The notes beneath the pieces were generated by a model. It saw only the letters and a program-made list of their open reading frames with translations. It was not told the DNA's origin and did not search any database. A stretch of 64,000 nt of DNA from Rapana venosa (taxonomy: Eukaryota > Mollusca > Gastropoda > Neogastropoda > Muricidae). The stretch covers positions 11,377,020 to 11,441,019 of the forward strand of contig CM054145.1 in assembly GCA_028751875.1 (NCBI GenBank), read 5' to 3'. Positions 8,601 through 19,672 of this stretch are shown here, in pieces (the stretch's first letter is position 1; each line of letters begins with the position of its first letter). The translations under genes and the position numbers were made by a program.

Positions 8601-11600
8601 CTTTTCCTGTCCTTCCCCTTCTTTCCTTTTATTTCCCCTTCCTTTCTTTCCCTTTCCTTCCTTTTCCTTTAATTCACTTCCTTTACCTTCCCTTTCTCTC
8701 CCTTTCCTTCCCTTTCATTTCCTTTGTTGCCCTTTCCTGTCCTTTCTTCTCATTTATTTCCCTTTCCTTACTTTCTCCTTTCTTGCCTTTCCTGTTCTTT
8801 TCTTCCCTTACTTCCCATCCCTTCCTTTCCTTTCCTACCCTTTTCTTCCCCTTCCCCTTTCCCCCTTCACTTTCCTTTCTGTCCATTTTCTTTCCTTTCT
8901 TCCCCTTCCCTCCTTTCTCCATCCGTTACATTTCCTTTCTTTTCCTTTCCTGTCGTTCCCTTCTCTTTCCTTTCTTTCCCTTTCCTTCCCTTAATTCCCT
9001 TTCCCTCCCCAACCTTTTTCAGTTTCCTTCCCTTTCCTTTCCTACCCCATCCTTTCCTTTTCGTTCTGTCCCCCGTTTCTTTCCCTTTTTTCCGTTGTCC
9101 TCTCCTTCCTTTCTTTCTCCTTTCTTCCCTTTTCTTTCTTTAATGTTCCTTTCCTCTCTATCTCATTCACCATCCCCTTTTTTCCCTTACATTTCCCTTC
9201 CACTTCTTTCCCTTTTGTTCAATTTCCTTTTGTTGTATTTCTTTTCCTTTCCTTCCCTTCCCTTTCTTTGCCTTTGCTTTCCTCTCTTTCCCGTTCATTC
9301 CATTTCCTTTCTTTCCCTTTTATTCCTTTTCCTTCCCCTTTCCCACCTTTCCTTCCCTTCCCTTTCAATCCATTTCCTTCCCTTTCTTTTCTTTCATGTT
9401 CATTCCCTTTCCCTCCCTATACGTTCTTTCCCTTTTCGTCCCCTTCTTTTCGTCTTCTTTTCGTTCCCTTTCCAATCCATTTTTTCTCTTTCTTTCCCTT
9501 TCCTTCCCTTTCATTTCTTTCTCTTTCCTTTCTGTTCATTGACGTCCCTTTCCTTACTTTCACCTTTCTTATCTTTCCTTTTCTTCCATTACCTTCACAT
9601 ACCTTCCTTTTCCCTTGTTTCCCATTTCTGTCCTTTTCTGTATTTCTCTTTCCTTTCCTTTTTCTTCTTTTCCTTCCAATTTATTTCTTCCCTTCATTTC
9701 CTATCTTTTTATTTCCTTCCCTTTCTTTCCCTTCCTTTTTTCTTCCCTTTTCTTTGAATTTACGTCCCTTGCCTGTCTTTCACATTCATTCCCTTTCCAG
9801 TCTTTAATTTTCTTTCCTTTCTTTTCTTTCCCTTTTCTTCTCTTTTTCTTTTTTTACCCTTTTCTCTCTCACTTTCTTTCCCTTTCTTTCCTTCCCTTTC
9901 ATTCTTTTTCCCAGTCTTTTCTTTCTCTTCCCTTCTTGTTCCTTTCTCATCCTTTCTTTTCCTTTCCTTTTCCCACTAGTTCCCTTTCTTTCCCTTTCCT
10001 TTCCTTTATTTCCCTGTCCTCTCCTTCCTTTTTTTCCCCTTTACTTCCTCTGCCGTTTCTTTTCCTTTCCATCCTTTTCCTTCCCTTCACTTCCCTTCCC
10101 TTCACTTCCTTTCCCTTTCTTTCATACCCCTTCCCTTTTGTTCTTTCCCATTCCTTGTCTTTTCTTTCTTCACCTTTCCAACTTTCTACATTCTCTCCCT
10201 TCACTTCATTTTCTTTCTCTTTCTTTCCCTTTCCTTCCCTTTTCGTTCTTTTCCTTTATTTTATTTTCCTGTTTTTTCTCTTCACCTTCTTTCCCTTCAT
10301 TACCCTTTTCTTTCCCTTTCTTTCCCGTTCCTTTTTTTCATGGTCGATCCCTTCCCTTTCCTTTCCTTTATTTTCCTTTCCTTCCCCTTCCTTTTCTTTC
10401 CCCTTCCTTACCTTTCATTTTCTATCCTTTCTTTTCCATCCCTTCTTTTTCCCGTCTTTCCCTTTCCTTTGCTTTCCCTTTCTTTTCCTTTTCCCCTTTC
10501 TTTCCCTTTTCTTTCTTTCTCTTTCCTTCCCTTCCCTTTCCTATCTTTCCCTTTCCATTTAATTTTTTTTCTCTTTCCGTTTGCCTTCTTTCCCATTCCT
10601 TTCCTTTCTTTTGATTCCCTTTCCTTTGGTTTCTTTCCATTTCTTTGCCCTCCCTTCCTTTTCATTCTTTTTCATTTCTTTTCCTTTCCTTCTATTCAAT
10701 ATCTTTCCCTGTCCTTTCCTTCTCTTTTTACCATTTCCTTTCTTTCTTTTTCCTGTCCTTTCTTTCCCTCTCCTTTCCTTTCTTTCCATTTCCCTCATCT
10801 TCCCCTTCTTTTCCTTTCTTTCCCCTTACCCTTTTTTTCTTTCTTTCCATTTCCTTCCCTTTTCGTTCCTTTCCCTCTATTCCTTTCCTTCCCCTTCCCC
10901 TTCTTTCTCTTCCTTCCTTTTCCTTCCCTTTCCTTCACAGTCCCCTTCTTTCCCTTTCCTATCCTTTCCTTCCCCTTTCCCTTTTCCCCCTTCCCTTTCC
11001 TTTTCTTTCTTTTCTTTCTTTGCTTTCTTTCCCCTCTACTTTCATTCCTTTGTCGTCCCTTCTCTATCTTTTCCTTACCTTTCTTTCCCTTTCTTTCCCT
11101 TTTCTTCCCTTTCCTTTCTTATACTTTTCTGCCTTTCCTTTTCTTTCCCTTTCTTTCCCTTTCTTTTTTTCCCTTTCCTCCTCTTGCCCTTTTTTCCTTT
11201 TTCACTCTCTTTCCCTTTTTTCCCCCTCTCTTCCTTTTTCTTCCACTTCCTTTCTTTACTTTTTCTTACCTTTTCTTTCTTTATTTTCCTTTTCTTCCTG
11301 TCCATTTCTCTTACCTTCCACCTCTTTCCCTTACCTTCCCTTTCCCCTTTTTTTCCTTGTCTATTCCTTTTCTTTCCTTTCTTTGCCTTTCCTTCCCTCC
11401 CGTTCATTTCCTTTCCTTTCCTTCCCTTTCCTTCCCTCTCTTTCCAATTCCCCTTCTTGACCTTTCCTTCCTCTCCTTTCATTCCTTATCCTTTACTTAC
11501 CTTCCCTTTCTTTTCTTTCACGCTCATTCCCTTTCCATCCCTATTCATTCTTTCCCTTTTTGTACCCTTCCTTTCGTTCCCTTTTGTTCCTATTTCTTTC

Positions 11601-14600
11601 TCTCCTTTTTTCTCTTTCCTTTTCCCGTCCTTTCCCTTTCTGTTCTTTCCCTTCCCTTTCTTTCCCATTCCTTCCCTTTCCTTTCTTTCTCTTTCCTTCT
11701 CTTTCTTTTCTTTCCCTTTCCTTCCCTTTCCTTATTCCCCTTTCCTTCACCTTCCATTCTTTCCTCTTCCTTCCTTTTCTTTCTTTCCTTTTCCTTCCCT
11801 TTCTTTCCCTAACCATTCTTTTCCTTTTATGTTCCTTTCTTTTTGTTTCTGTACCTTCTTTCCGGTTCCTTTCCGTCCCTCTGTTTCCCTTTCCTCTTCC
11901 CGTCTTTCTCTTACCTTTCTTTCCCTTTCCCTAGCCTTCCTCTTCTTCCCTGTCTTTTCTTTTCCTTCCCTGTTCTTTCTTTCCCTTTCCTTTCATTTCA
12001 TTCCATCTCTGTCCCATTCCCCTTCTTTCCCTTTCCTTCCCCATCCCATTCTTTCTCTTTTTCTTTGTTTTCTTCTTAGTTCTCTTCCCTTTTGTTTATT
12101 TTCGTCCCCTTTTGTTCTCTTTCCTTTCTTTGCTTTTTCTTCCCTCTCCTTTCTTTCATGTTCCTTCCCTTTCTTTTCTTTCCCTTTCCTTCCCTTCCTT
12201 TTCTTTCCCTTGACATTCTTTACTTGTCTTTCACTCTCCTTCCCTTTCATTTCATTTCCTGTATTTTCTTTTCCTTCCCTTTCCTCTTCTTTCCTTTTCC
12301 TTCCTGTTCTTTCCCTTTCCTTCCTGTTCTTTCCCTTTCCTTTCCTATACTTCATTTTCTTTTACTTCCCTTTCCTTTTCCTTCCCTCTCTTTTCTTTCC
12401 CTTTCCTTCCCTTTCCTTCCCTTTCTTTCCTTCCTCTTTCCTTCCCTTCCATTTCTTTCCTTTTCTCTTCCGTTTCCTTTCAGTTCCTTTTCCCCTCCTC
12501 TTTCTTACACTCTCCTTCTCTTCCAATTCCTTCCCTTTCTTTTTCTTTTGTTCTATTTCCTCCTTTTCCCCCTTCTTTTGCTCTCTTTCCCCTTTTTCTC
12601 TTTCCCTCTTTTTCCTTCCCTTTCCTTATTTCCCTTCCCTTTGCTTTCTTTTCCTTTCTTTCCTTCCCCTGTCCTTCCCTTTACTTACTGTCCCTTTCCT
12701 GTCTATTCTTTCCCTATACTTTCTTTATCCTTCTTTCTTTTCTTTCTCCTTATTTCCCTTCCTTCCATTTTCTTTCTTTTCCTTTCTTTTTTTTCCTTTC
12801 CTTTTTTCCCTTTCCTTCCTGTTTCCCTTCCCCTTCTTCCTTTTTATATCCCATTCTTTTCTTCCCTTTACTTTCCTTTCTCTCTCTTTCCTTCCCTTTC
12901 CTTTCTGTTCTTTCCCTTTCCTCTCTTTTCCTCTCCTTCCCCTTCTTTCCCTTTCTCTTTCCTTCCGTAATTCCCTCTCCTTTCCTTTATTTCCTTTCTT
13001 TTCTCCCCTTTCCTTCCTTTTACTTTCTTTCCATTTCCTTCCTATTCCTTCCTTGTCTTTCTTCGTTTTTCTTCCCATTCCTTTCTTTTCTATTCTTTCC
13101 TTTTCATTCTTTTTCTTTCCCTTTTCTTGTTTTCTTCCCTTTCTTTCTCTTTCCTTCCCTGTTCTTTCTTTTCCTTCCTTTCTTTTCCTGTCCTTCCCCC
13201 TTCACCTTCTTTCTCTCTTTAGTCCCTTTCATTTCTTTCCTTCCCTTTCCTTTTAACCACTTTCCTTTCCTCCTCATTCTCTCCCTTTCCTTTTTTTCCA
13301 TTCCTTTCTTTCCCTTGCCTTCTCTTTCTTTCCATTACCTTCCCTTTACTTAGTTTCTCTTCCTTACCTTTCCTTACCTTCCGTTTCCTTCACTTCCCTT
13401 CTTTTTCCTTTCTGTCCCATTCCTGTCCTTTTCCCCTTTCTTTTTCTTTTTATTTCCTTCCCTTTCCTTTCTTTCCCTTTCGTTCTCTTTCTTTTCCTTC
13501 CCTTTCTTTCCCCTTCCTTTCCTTTCTTTCTTTATTTATATCCTTTCTTTCAACTTTCTTTTCCTTCCTTCCTTTTCCTTCCTTTTCTTTTCTTTCCATT
13601 TCCTTTCTTTTCTTTCCCTTTCCTTCCTTTAACTTTTGATTTCCTTCCTATTCCTTCCCTTTCTTTCCTTTTCTTACCATTCCTTTCCTTCCCATTCTTT
13701 CCCTTTTCTTGCTTTCCCTTTCCATCCCTTTACTATTTCTTTCCTTCATTTTCCTTTTCTTTATTTCCCTGTCCTTCCCTTCTTCTTCTTACCCTTTTTA
13801 CCTTTTCCTTTCTTTCCCTTCCATTCCTTTCCTACTAATTACTTCCCTTCCCTTCCCTTTCTATCCCTTTCTTTCCTACTCCTTTCTTTCCCTTTTCTTT
13901 TTATCTTCCATTTGCTTAACTTTTCTTACTTTCCCCTTCCTTACGTTTCCTTTCCCTTCCTTCCCTTCCCTTCGCATCCCTTCCCATTCCTTTCCTCTTC
14001 CATCTTTCCCTTTCTTTTCCTTTCTTTCACTTTCCTTCCTACTCCTTTCTTTTCCTTTCCTTCCATTTCTTTCCCTTTCCTTTCCTTCCTTTCTCTGTCC
14101 TTCCCTTTCTTTTCAACTTACTTCTCTTTCCTTTCTTTCACGTTCATTCCCTTTCCATTCTTTACCTTTCTTCCCTTCCTTTCTTTACCTTTACTTCTCT
14201 TTTTTTCTCTTTCTTTTCTTCCCATTTACTTTCCTTTGTTTCCATTTGTGTTCATTCTTTCCATTTTCATTTCCCTCCTCTCTTTCCCCTCTTTTCCCTT
14301 TCCTTCCCTTTCCTTTCTTCCCCTTTCTTCCCTTTTATTTTTCCCTTCCTTCCCTTTCTTTTCCTTTCCTTCCCTTTCTTTCCTTTACCTTTTTTCCCTT
14401 TCCTTCCCTTTATTTCACTTCCCTTTTTCTTTCCTTTTCCTTTCCCTTTTCTTTCTTTACTTTTCCTTTTTTTCCCCATTTCTTTCCTCGTCCTTTCTTT
14501 CTCTTTCCCATCCATTCACTTCCCTTTCCTACCCTTTCCTTTATTTTCCTTTCCTTCCCTTCCCTTTTTCCCTTTCCTTGACTTTCATTCTTTCCCTTTC

Positions 14601-16031
14601 CTTTCTTTCCCTTTCCTTTCTTTCTTTCCCTTTCCTTGCCTTTCATTCCCATTTACTTTCCGTTCTTTTCATTTCTTTTCCTTCTTTCACTTCCCTTTGT
14701 CTTTCTCTCTATCCCTTTCCTTTCCTTTTCATTGCATTCCTTTTTTTCTTTCTTTCCCCGTCCCCTTCGTTTCCTTTCTTTCCTTTCTTCCCCTTTCTTT
14801 CCCCTCCATTACTTTCCTTCCATTTCTTTTCCTTCTCTCACTTTCTTTCTTCTTCCCCTTTCATTGACCTTTCCCTTTTGTTTTCTTTCTTCAGTTTTCT
14901 TTACTTTTTTCTTTCCTTTTTCTTCCCTTTTCGTTCTTTTATTCTCCTTCATTTCTTTCCATTTCCCTCCCCTTCCTCTTGTTCCCTTTCCTTCAACTTC
15001 CCCTTCTTTTCTTTTTCGTTCACTTTCCTTCTGTTCCCCTTTCATGTTCACTCTTTCCTTTCTTTCCCTTTCATTCCCCTGCCTTTTGTCTCTATTCCTT
15101 CCCTTTCCTTTCTTTCCCTTCTTTCCCTTTCTGTCCACTTCCCGATCTTTCCCTTTTCCCCCTCCCCTTTCATTCCATTTCTTTCCCCTTCTTTTCTTTC
15201 ACGCTCATTGCCTTTTCATTCTTTCCCTTTCCTTTCTATCACTTTCCTTCCCTTTCTTTGCCTTTTCTTCCCTTTCTTTTCATTCCCGTTCTTTCCTTTT
15301 CCATTTTTTCCCTTTCTTTCCTATTCCCTCTTTTTCTTTTCTTTTCCTTTCCTTTCCTTTCTTTTCTTTCACTTTCATTTACTTTCCTTTCTTTCCCATT
15401 CCCTCGCTTTCCTTTCTTTCCCTGTCCTTTCATTTCTTTTCATTTCCCCTCTCATTCCCGTTCTTTTCTTTTCCTTTCCTTCGTTCCCGTTCCTTCCCTT
15501 TCCTTTCTTTCTTTCCTTCCTTTCCTTTTCATTCCCATTCTTTCCATTTTCATTTCTTTCCCTTTCTTTTCCCTTCCCCTTCTTTCCCTTTCAATCACCT
15601 TCTTCCCCTTTCATTTAATTTCCTTCTTTCCTTTTCCCTCCTTTTCTTTTCATTCCCTTTCCTTTGCCTTCCCTTTCTTTCCCTTTCCTTTCATATTCTT
15701 TCTTTCCCTTCCGTTTCTTATGCTCTCCTCTTCCAATTTCTTCCCTTTCCTTTCCTTTCTTGCCCTTTCCTTCCTTTTCCCCTTCTTTCACTCTTTCTGC
15801 TTCTTTCCCTTTCCTTTTCTTTCCTTCCCTTCCCTTTTTTCCATTTCCTTTCCTTTCCTTCCCTTTCTTTCCCTGTTCTTTTCTTCCCTTTTCCTTCCTT
15901 TTCCTTGCATTTCCTCTCCTTTTTGTTCCTTCCCTTTCCTCTTTTTCCCTTTCATGTCCTTTCCTCTCCTTTCATTCCCTTTACTTTCTTTCCATGTCTG
16001 CCTTTTCCTTCTCGTTCTTTCCCTTTCCTTT
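5605..16031 (+). repeat. Polypyrimidine satellite array 1 (about 10.4 kb)
   Basis: Continuous mixture of C2-3/T2-4 blocks (CCTTT, CCCTTT, CCTT, CTTTC) with scattered A and G. All pyrimidines are on the + strand. Embedded non-simple marker segments recur, such as CACGTTCATTCCCTTTCC (near 5745, 9398, 9780, 11518, 14136, 15198) and CTTACACTCTCCTTCTC (12504; degenerate at 15717), which show decayed higher-order structure. Long open frames on either strand follow from the absence of stop codons in pyrimidine-only or purine-only triplets and are not genes. The right edge cuts a Tx1/L1-like LINE inside its RT. Confidence 0.95.
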
Positions 16032-17173
16032 AATTGATGTATCTTCTTTTATCATTATAGTCAAGATCTCGGCACTAAGAATAAAAAAGAGTATGGTGAT
16101 ATTGGATCACCCTGCCTGCACCCTCTTTCAATTCTAAACCATTGTTTACTGTTACCATTTACGAGGACTGTTGATTTTATATTTGCATAGAATGTTTTGA
16201 CCCATTGATAGACACTGTATTCAAAACCATGTGCCTTCATGACTTTGAACATAAAATCCCAGCTTAAGGAGTCCAACACTTTTTCAAAGTCGACGCTAAG
16301 TAATAACCCGGCCAGGCTGATTTTTTTCTATCCAAGTAGTTAATCAAGTCATAGATTAATCTAACATTATTACCAATGTATCTATTTGCTATAAAACCTG
16401 ACTGATCTTTGCAGATAAGTTTAGGCAGAATTCTTTTAATCCAGTTTGCAATACATGCAAAACCTATTTTATAAACTACATTAAGAAGGGTTATTGGACG
16501 CCAGTTTTTAATGTAGTCTCTGGTTTTGTCTCCTTTTGGGAGACAGATAATTAGTCAATCCTTCTATGGAGCTGATAATTCATCATCTTGGTAACTGTCA
16601 TTAAGCTATCTTAATGGCCTATTTCTTTTTTTTTAACTTGAAAAATTCTACTTTGAAGCCGTCTGTTCCTGCCTTTTTTCGATTTTTCATATTTTGTAGT
16701 GCACTTCCTGCTTCCTTAATAGTGATTTTACCACCTAACTGCTGCTGTTCTTCTTCTTGTATTTGGGGTAGGTTTTTAACCACCTATTCAAATCTCACAT
16801 GGTTCAGTGTTTCTCTTTCTGTACAGACGCTCATAAAATGCTGTAACTTCTTTTTCATTATCTTTCTGGCTTTCAATAACTGAATCGTCTTCCCTTAATA
16901 ACTTTGACATGAGTTTACTGATATAATTTCTTTTATTCCAGGTTACAAAAAATATATTTGAATATCTTTTCACCATCAGCAATCCATCATGCTTTGGATC
17001 CCCTCCATTCTCTTATTACATATTTCTTCCAATTCCTTACTTTTTCTCTAAGTTGTGTTATTTCATTGTCTCTTTTATGTTATACCTTTTCTAGTTATTC
17101 AATGTCGTTTATTAAATTATTTTCATTTTCTCTTGTGTTTTCTTCTCCATTATTGCATATCCTATTGTTTTAG
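16032..17173 (-). mobile_element. Tx1/L1-like LINE, linker and RT fingers/palm (distal part)
   Basis: Minus-strand reading contains RNYISKLMSKLLREDDSVIE (linker before RT), then LPKGDKTRDYIKNWRPITLL (the KGDxxxxxNWRPIxLLN signature), QSGFIANRYIGNNVRLIYDL, SVDFEKVLDSLSWDF (first catalytic Asp) and RIERGCRQGDPISPY (the CRQGDPxSPY motif typical of L1/Tx1-type RT). It ends at AEILTIMIKEDTSIKG, before the catalytic YADD box, where polypyrimidine array 1 begins. Several frameshifts and stops are present, so this is a dead copy. The endonuclease part is at 17546-18080. Confidence 0.88.
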
Positions 17174-17545
17174 CCCCTGGGCTTTATCACAGTTCTTGAT
17201 TAGACCATTGACGCTGGGGGCAACAGCAAAGTGAGAGGTTGTATGACCAGTGGCTTTCCCACTCATGGAATTCCACTTTACAGCTTAGTCTTTAGTTGTC
17301 GACTATGACTAGGAGGCTTGACTCGCACAGTCCTTATGTGCTGCAGCCCTGGGGGCTGGTTGGCCTTTGGAGAACATCTCCAACGCTGACTGTCCTTATG
17401 CCCACTTGGCCGAGAGAGTGGGGATTTACTGTGGGCAAGGCATCTCTACTACAATCAAATTTCTGCCCAGTTTCTAAAACAGCAGCTGCCTCCTCTGCTG
17501 TTTTGGAGGTCATCGTCGGACACGACGGACAAACATATAGCTCTA
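17174..17545. mobile_element. Unclassified insertion of about 370 bp inside the Tx1/L1-like LINE
   Basis: The LINE reading stops at MKIRAIC and resumes with KTIGYAIMEKK on the other side of this block, so the intervening sequence is an insert. It is GC-richer than its flanks. It contains a hairpin (AAAACAGCAG near 17477 pairing with CTGCTGTTTT about 10 bases on) and a near-palindrome GTCGGACACGACGGAC near its right end. I found no pol III boxes, RT motif or secure target duplication (at best TAGC). It could be a SINE, a small DNA transposon or a fragment of either. Confidence 0.55.
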
Positions 17546-18080
17546 ATTTTCATCAGCAGAAAGTCTTAAAAGATTTTATCTTAGATTGATAGCTGTACTT
17601 CAGCTTGGGGAATTTCGTCTATTACTGATTTTTCATATTTTTCATCTGCTACTCTTTGATAACATTTGAAAATTCTGTGCTGATTTCTTCTACATACTGT
17701 CTATCTCTAAGAAGAGAATAGTTGAACTTCCAAAAACTTTCCCGACTTTTTCTTTTCCCAAAGTTTAGAGTAAGCATGATCAGTGAGTGGTCAGAATGGT
17801 ATCCAGGGAGTATACCTGTGTTTTCAAAATACAAAATAAGGTATTTAGACAGTAGAAAGAAGTCTAGGCGATCTTGCTTCATTGGCGTTGCTTTTCGCCA
17901 TGTATACTCTTATACTCTGGATTACACTCTCTCCATATATCAGCTAGAGCAAGTTCTGTAAAATTTTCAAGTGCTTTTCTAGCTCTGGGGTTTTTAATTT
18001 GAGTTGTAGACGGGTATATAATTATATTAATAGAGAGAGAGAAAGAAAGAACTGAAAGAACTATATGTAGCACTGAGAGT
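17546..18080 (-). mobile_element. Tx1/L1-like LINE, endonuclease C-terminus (proximal part)
   Basis: Minus-strand translation gives NFTELALADIWRECNPEYK, then RLDFFLLSKYLILYF, then GILPGYHSDHSLIMLTL (the SDHS metal-site motif of the EEP endonuclease fold), then SFWKFNYSLLRDRQYV. The order NxTxLxLxDIWRxxNP / RLDFFL / SDHS / FWKFN is the standard C-terminal half of an L1/Tx1 endonuclease, which nicks target DNA for target-primed reverse transcription. The reading then runs through an LLMKIR segment up to the 17174-17545 insertion. The N-terminal endonuclease is absent beyond about 18080. Confidence 0.88.
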
Positions 18081-18654
18081 GAGGGTACAGCATCTAAAAA
18101 CCAGTTCCTGTGATTGATTTAAATAGATTCAAGATTTTATTTCAAGAAAAAAACAACAAGGGGTACATGAAATTTAACAAAACCACAACTTGCGGAAAAA
18201 AACTCAACATAAATTCGCTCCAAAATAAAGAGCACAAATTATGGACATGAAAAGTGAAATAGCATTTACAATACATGAAAGGTATGATAAATCAACATGT
18301 TTGGGACTCCTTTACCTTTTTACCTTTAACCAGATTTTAAATAGATCGTATTGTGCGAAGGTAGAGCAGGTGGAATAAACGTTATTTAGATAAATAAAAC
18401 ATTGCTCATATTAAGTCGTAATAGATTGTAAGGCTTACAACACCATTTGAAATATGACGATAACTGCGTGCCGTTCTCGTTTGATTCAGTGGAACTGGAA
18501 TAAACAAAATGCAGACACAACAGTACAAATTTACGGCATATTCTAACTTTTGATATGAATGAGTATAAGATTCAAAGATGTTAGTATACATAATTCATGT
18601 TATTATATATCATTCTTACTTTCGATCATACTAAGGGCTTTGCAAGCAGAAATT
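18081..18654. other. AT-rich spacer with one arm of an inverted repeat
   Basis: No coding signal is recognised. The 20-mer GGGACTCCTTTACCTTTTTA at 18303-18322 is the exact reverse complement of 18664-18683, which is the 3' tail of the SINE at 18666-18947. The sequence around 18303 could be the 3' end of a second truncated SINE or of its partner LINE, in the opposite orientation. Confidence 0.6.
18303..18322 (+). repeat. Inverted copy of the 5S/tRNA-SINE 3' tail
   Basis: Exact 20-bp inverted match to 18664-18683, with 341 bp between the arms. On the + strand it runs on as CCTTTAAC, resembling a short CTTTTTAC-type tail repeat. Confidence 0.75.
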
Positions 18655-18665
18655 AATGTAGTCTA
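18655..18665. repeat. SINE target-site duplication, left copy (AATGTAGTCTA)
   Basis: Matches 18948-18958 (AATGTAGTTTA) with one mismatch, bracketing the chimeric SINE. Confidence 0.8.
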
Positions 18666-18947
18666 AAAAGGTAAAGGAGTCCCATAACCTATAAGGTCGT
18701 AGGGGAGCGAGGCGTCAGAGACCTCACTTCTCTAGGGTCAGCATATTGAGGGCGGCGCCCATTTCCTCTCCCTCGCTGCTTTACCTTCCCTGACCCTAAA
18801 GAGGGCAGGTACCCATTTACAGCTGGGGGAACTGTACTGAAGCCAAGGCGCGCAAACGGTCACCCATCCAACTGGTAACCACGTTCGACGCTGCTTAACT
18901 TGGCTGGGGAAAAGCGAGTGCTCCGACCACTGAGCTATCCCGTCCCC
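18666..18947 (-). mobile_element. Chimeric tRNA/5S-rRNA-headed SINE, full length
   Basis: The minus strand starts GGGGACGGGATAGCTCAGTGG, whose TAGCTCAGTGG matches the tRNA-type pol III A box (18927-18937). About 40 bases later it runs into AAGTTAAGCAGCGTCGAACG followed by GGTTACCAGTTGGATGGG and TGACCG (18859-18901), which closely resemble the A and C boxes of the internal promoter of 5S rRNA. The body is about 180 bp with no coding signal, ending in TTATGGGACTCCTTTACC. Near-identical 11-bp target duplications flank it: AATGTAGTCTA at 18655-18665 and AATGTAGTTTA at 18948-18958, one mismatch apart. Retroposition by a LINE is expected from family knowledge. Confidence 0.85.
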
Positions 18948-18958
18948 AATGTAGTTTA
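18948..18958. repeat. SINE target-site duplication, right copy (AATGTAGTTTA)
   Basis: Directly follows the SINE 5' end and matches 18655-18665 with one mismatch. Confidence 0.8.
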
Positions 18959-19137
18959 CAGCAGATTAAAACTGTTTTTGATGCACTGTTTAATTAATAA
19001 TATCTTATTTCATCGACATCTTTGGTAAAAGATATGTAAATGTATAAAGACTTTGTATAATGTTCTTTTTTGTTACTAAGAACTTTTCTTTTACCAGACG
19101 TTTAATGCTTTATTGTCAAAAACTACAGCATGAATCT
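18959..19137. other. AT-rich spacer, nothing recognised
   Basis: No repeat match, coding motif or promoter evident to me between the SINE and the candidate LTR. Confidence 0.5.
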
Positions 19138-19597
19138 GTTAAAAGTGTGTATGGCCAGAGGCTTTAAGTGCCATTAGTTCATAGCAAAATGATTGTTATA
19201 CAAAAGTGCACTTTAATACTTGTGTTTTGTAGTTTGTCTTGTTAATGTTAATATGCTATGCTATTAATATGTCTAGTTTTGTTGCGCAGGCAGCAAAATA
19301 ATCACCATGGAAGCTGCATGAGAAAACACAAACTTTCTTCCATTTTGGCCCAAATCATCTGATTCGGCTGCAGCTTCGTGGCGCTTGCCTTGCGGTCCAC
19401 GCAGAATGCATATATAAGGGATGGTGCCAGAAGTCAGGGTGTGCCATTCATCCTTGCACATCCAGTGTGATGCGGAGAACTGAATAAAGAAAGACTTCCA
19501 GCTGCTGACTTCTCCCGAGTCTTCTGTTGCCTTGCTGCTGTACATTGTTCCGCTCTTTCCCTACTCTGCCTTTATCCTTGCTTCTCGGCTCTATCAC
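19138..19597 (+). mobile_element. Candidate 5' long terminal repeat of an LTR retrotransposon
   Basis: The block begins TGTTAAAAG and ends near CTATCACA, consistent with TG...CA termini. It contains a TATA box (TATATAA at 19410-19416) and a polyadenylation signal (AATAAA at 19483-19488) about 70 bp downstream, the U3-R-U5 order of an LTR. It is followed by a possible primer-binding region (GTGACACTGCGAGCAGG) and then a gag-like frame. Only one LTR is visible because the element is cut off by polypyrimidine array 2, so the exact edges, especially the left one, are inference. Confidence 0.6.
19410..19416 (+). promoter_or_regulatory. TATA box of the candidate LTR
   Basis: TATATAA lies about 70 bp upstream of AATAAA within the candidate LTR and upstream of the gag-like frame. 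Confidence 0.5.
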
Positions 19598-19672
19598 AAG
19601 TGACACTGCGAGCAGGATGGGGATTTTGGAACATTGTCAGTAGCTTGGTAACTGAAAGCTCAGTCCAGCACG

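Noticed and set aside
18859..18937. A genuine tRNA or 5S rRNA gene
   Set aside because: Only promoter-like portions are present, fused within a SINE flanked by target duplications; no complete tRNA or 5S fold could be read.
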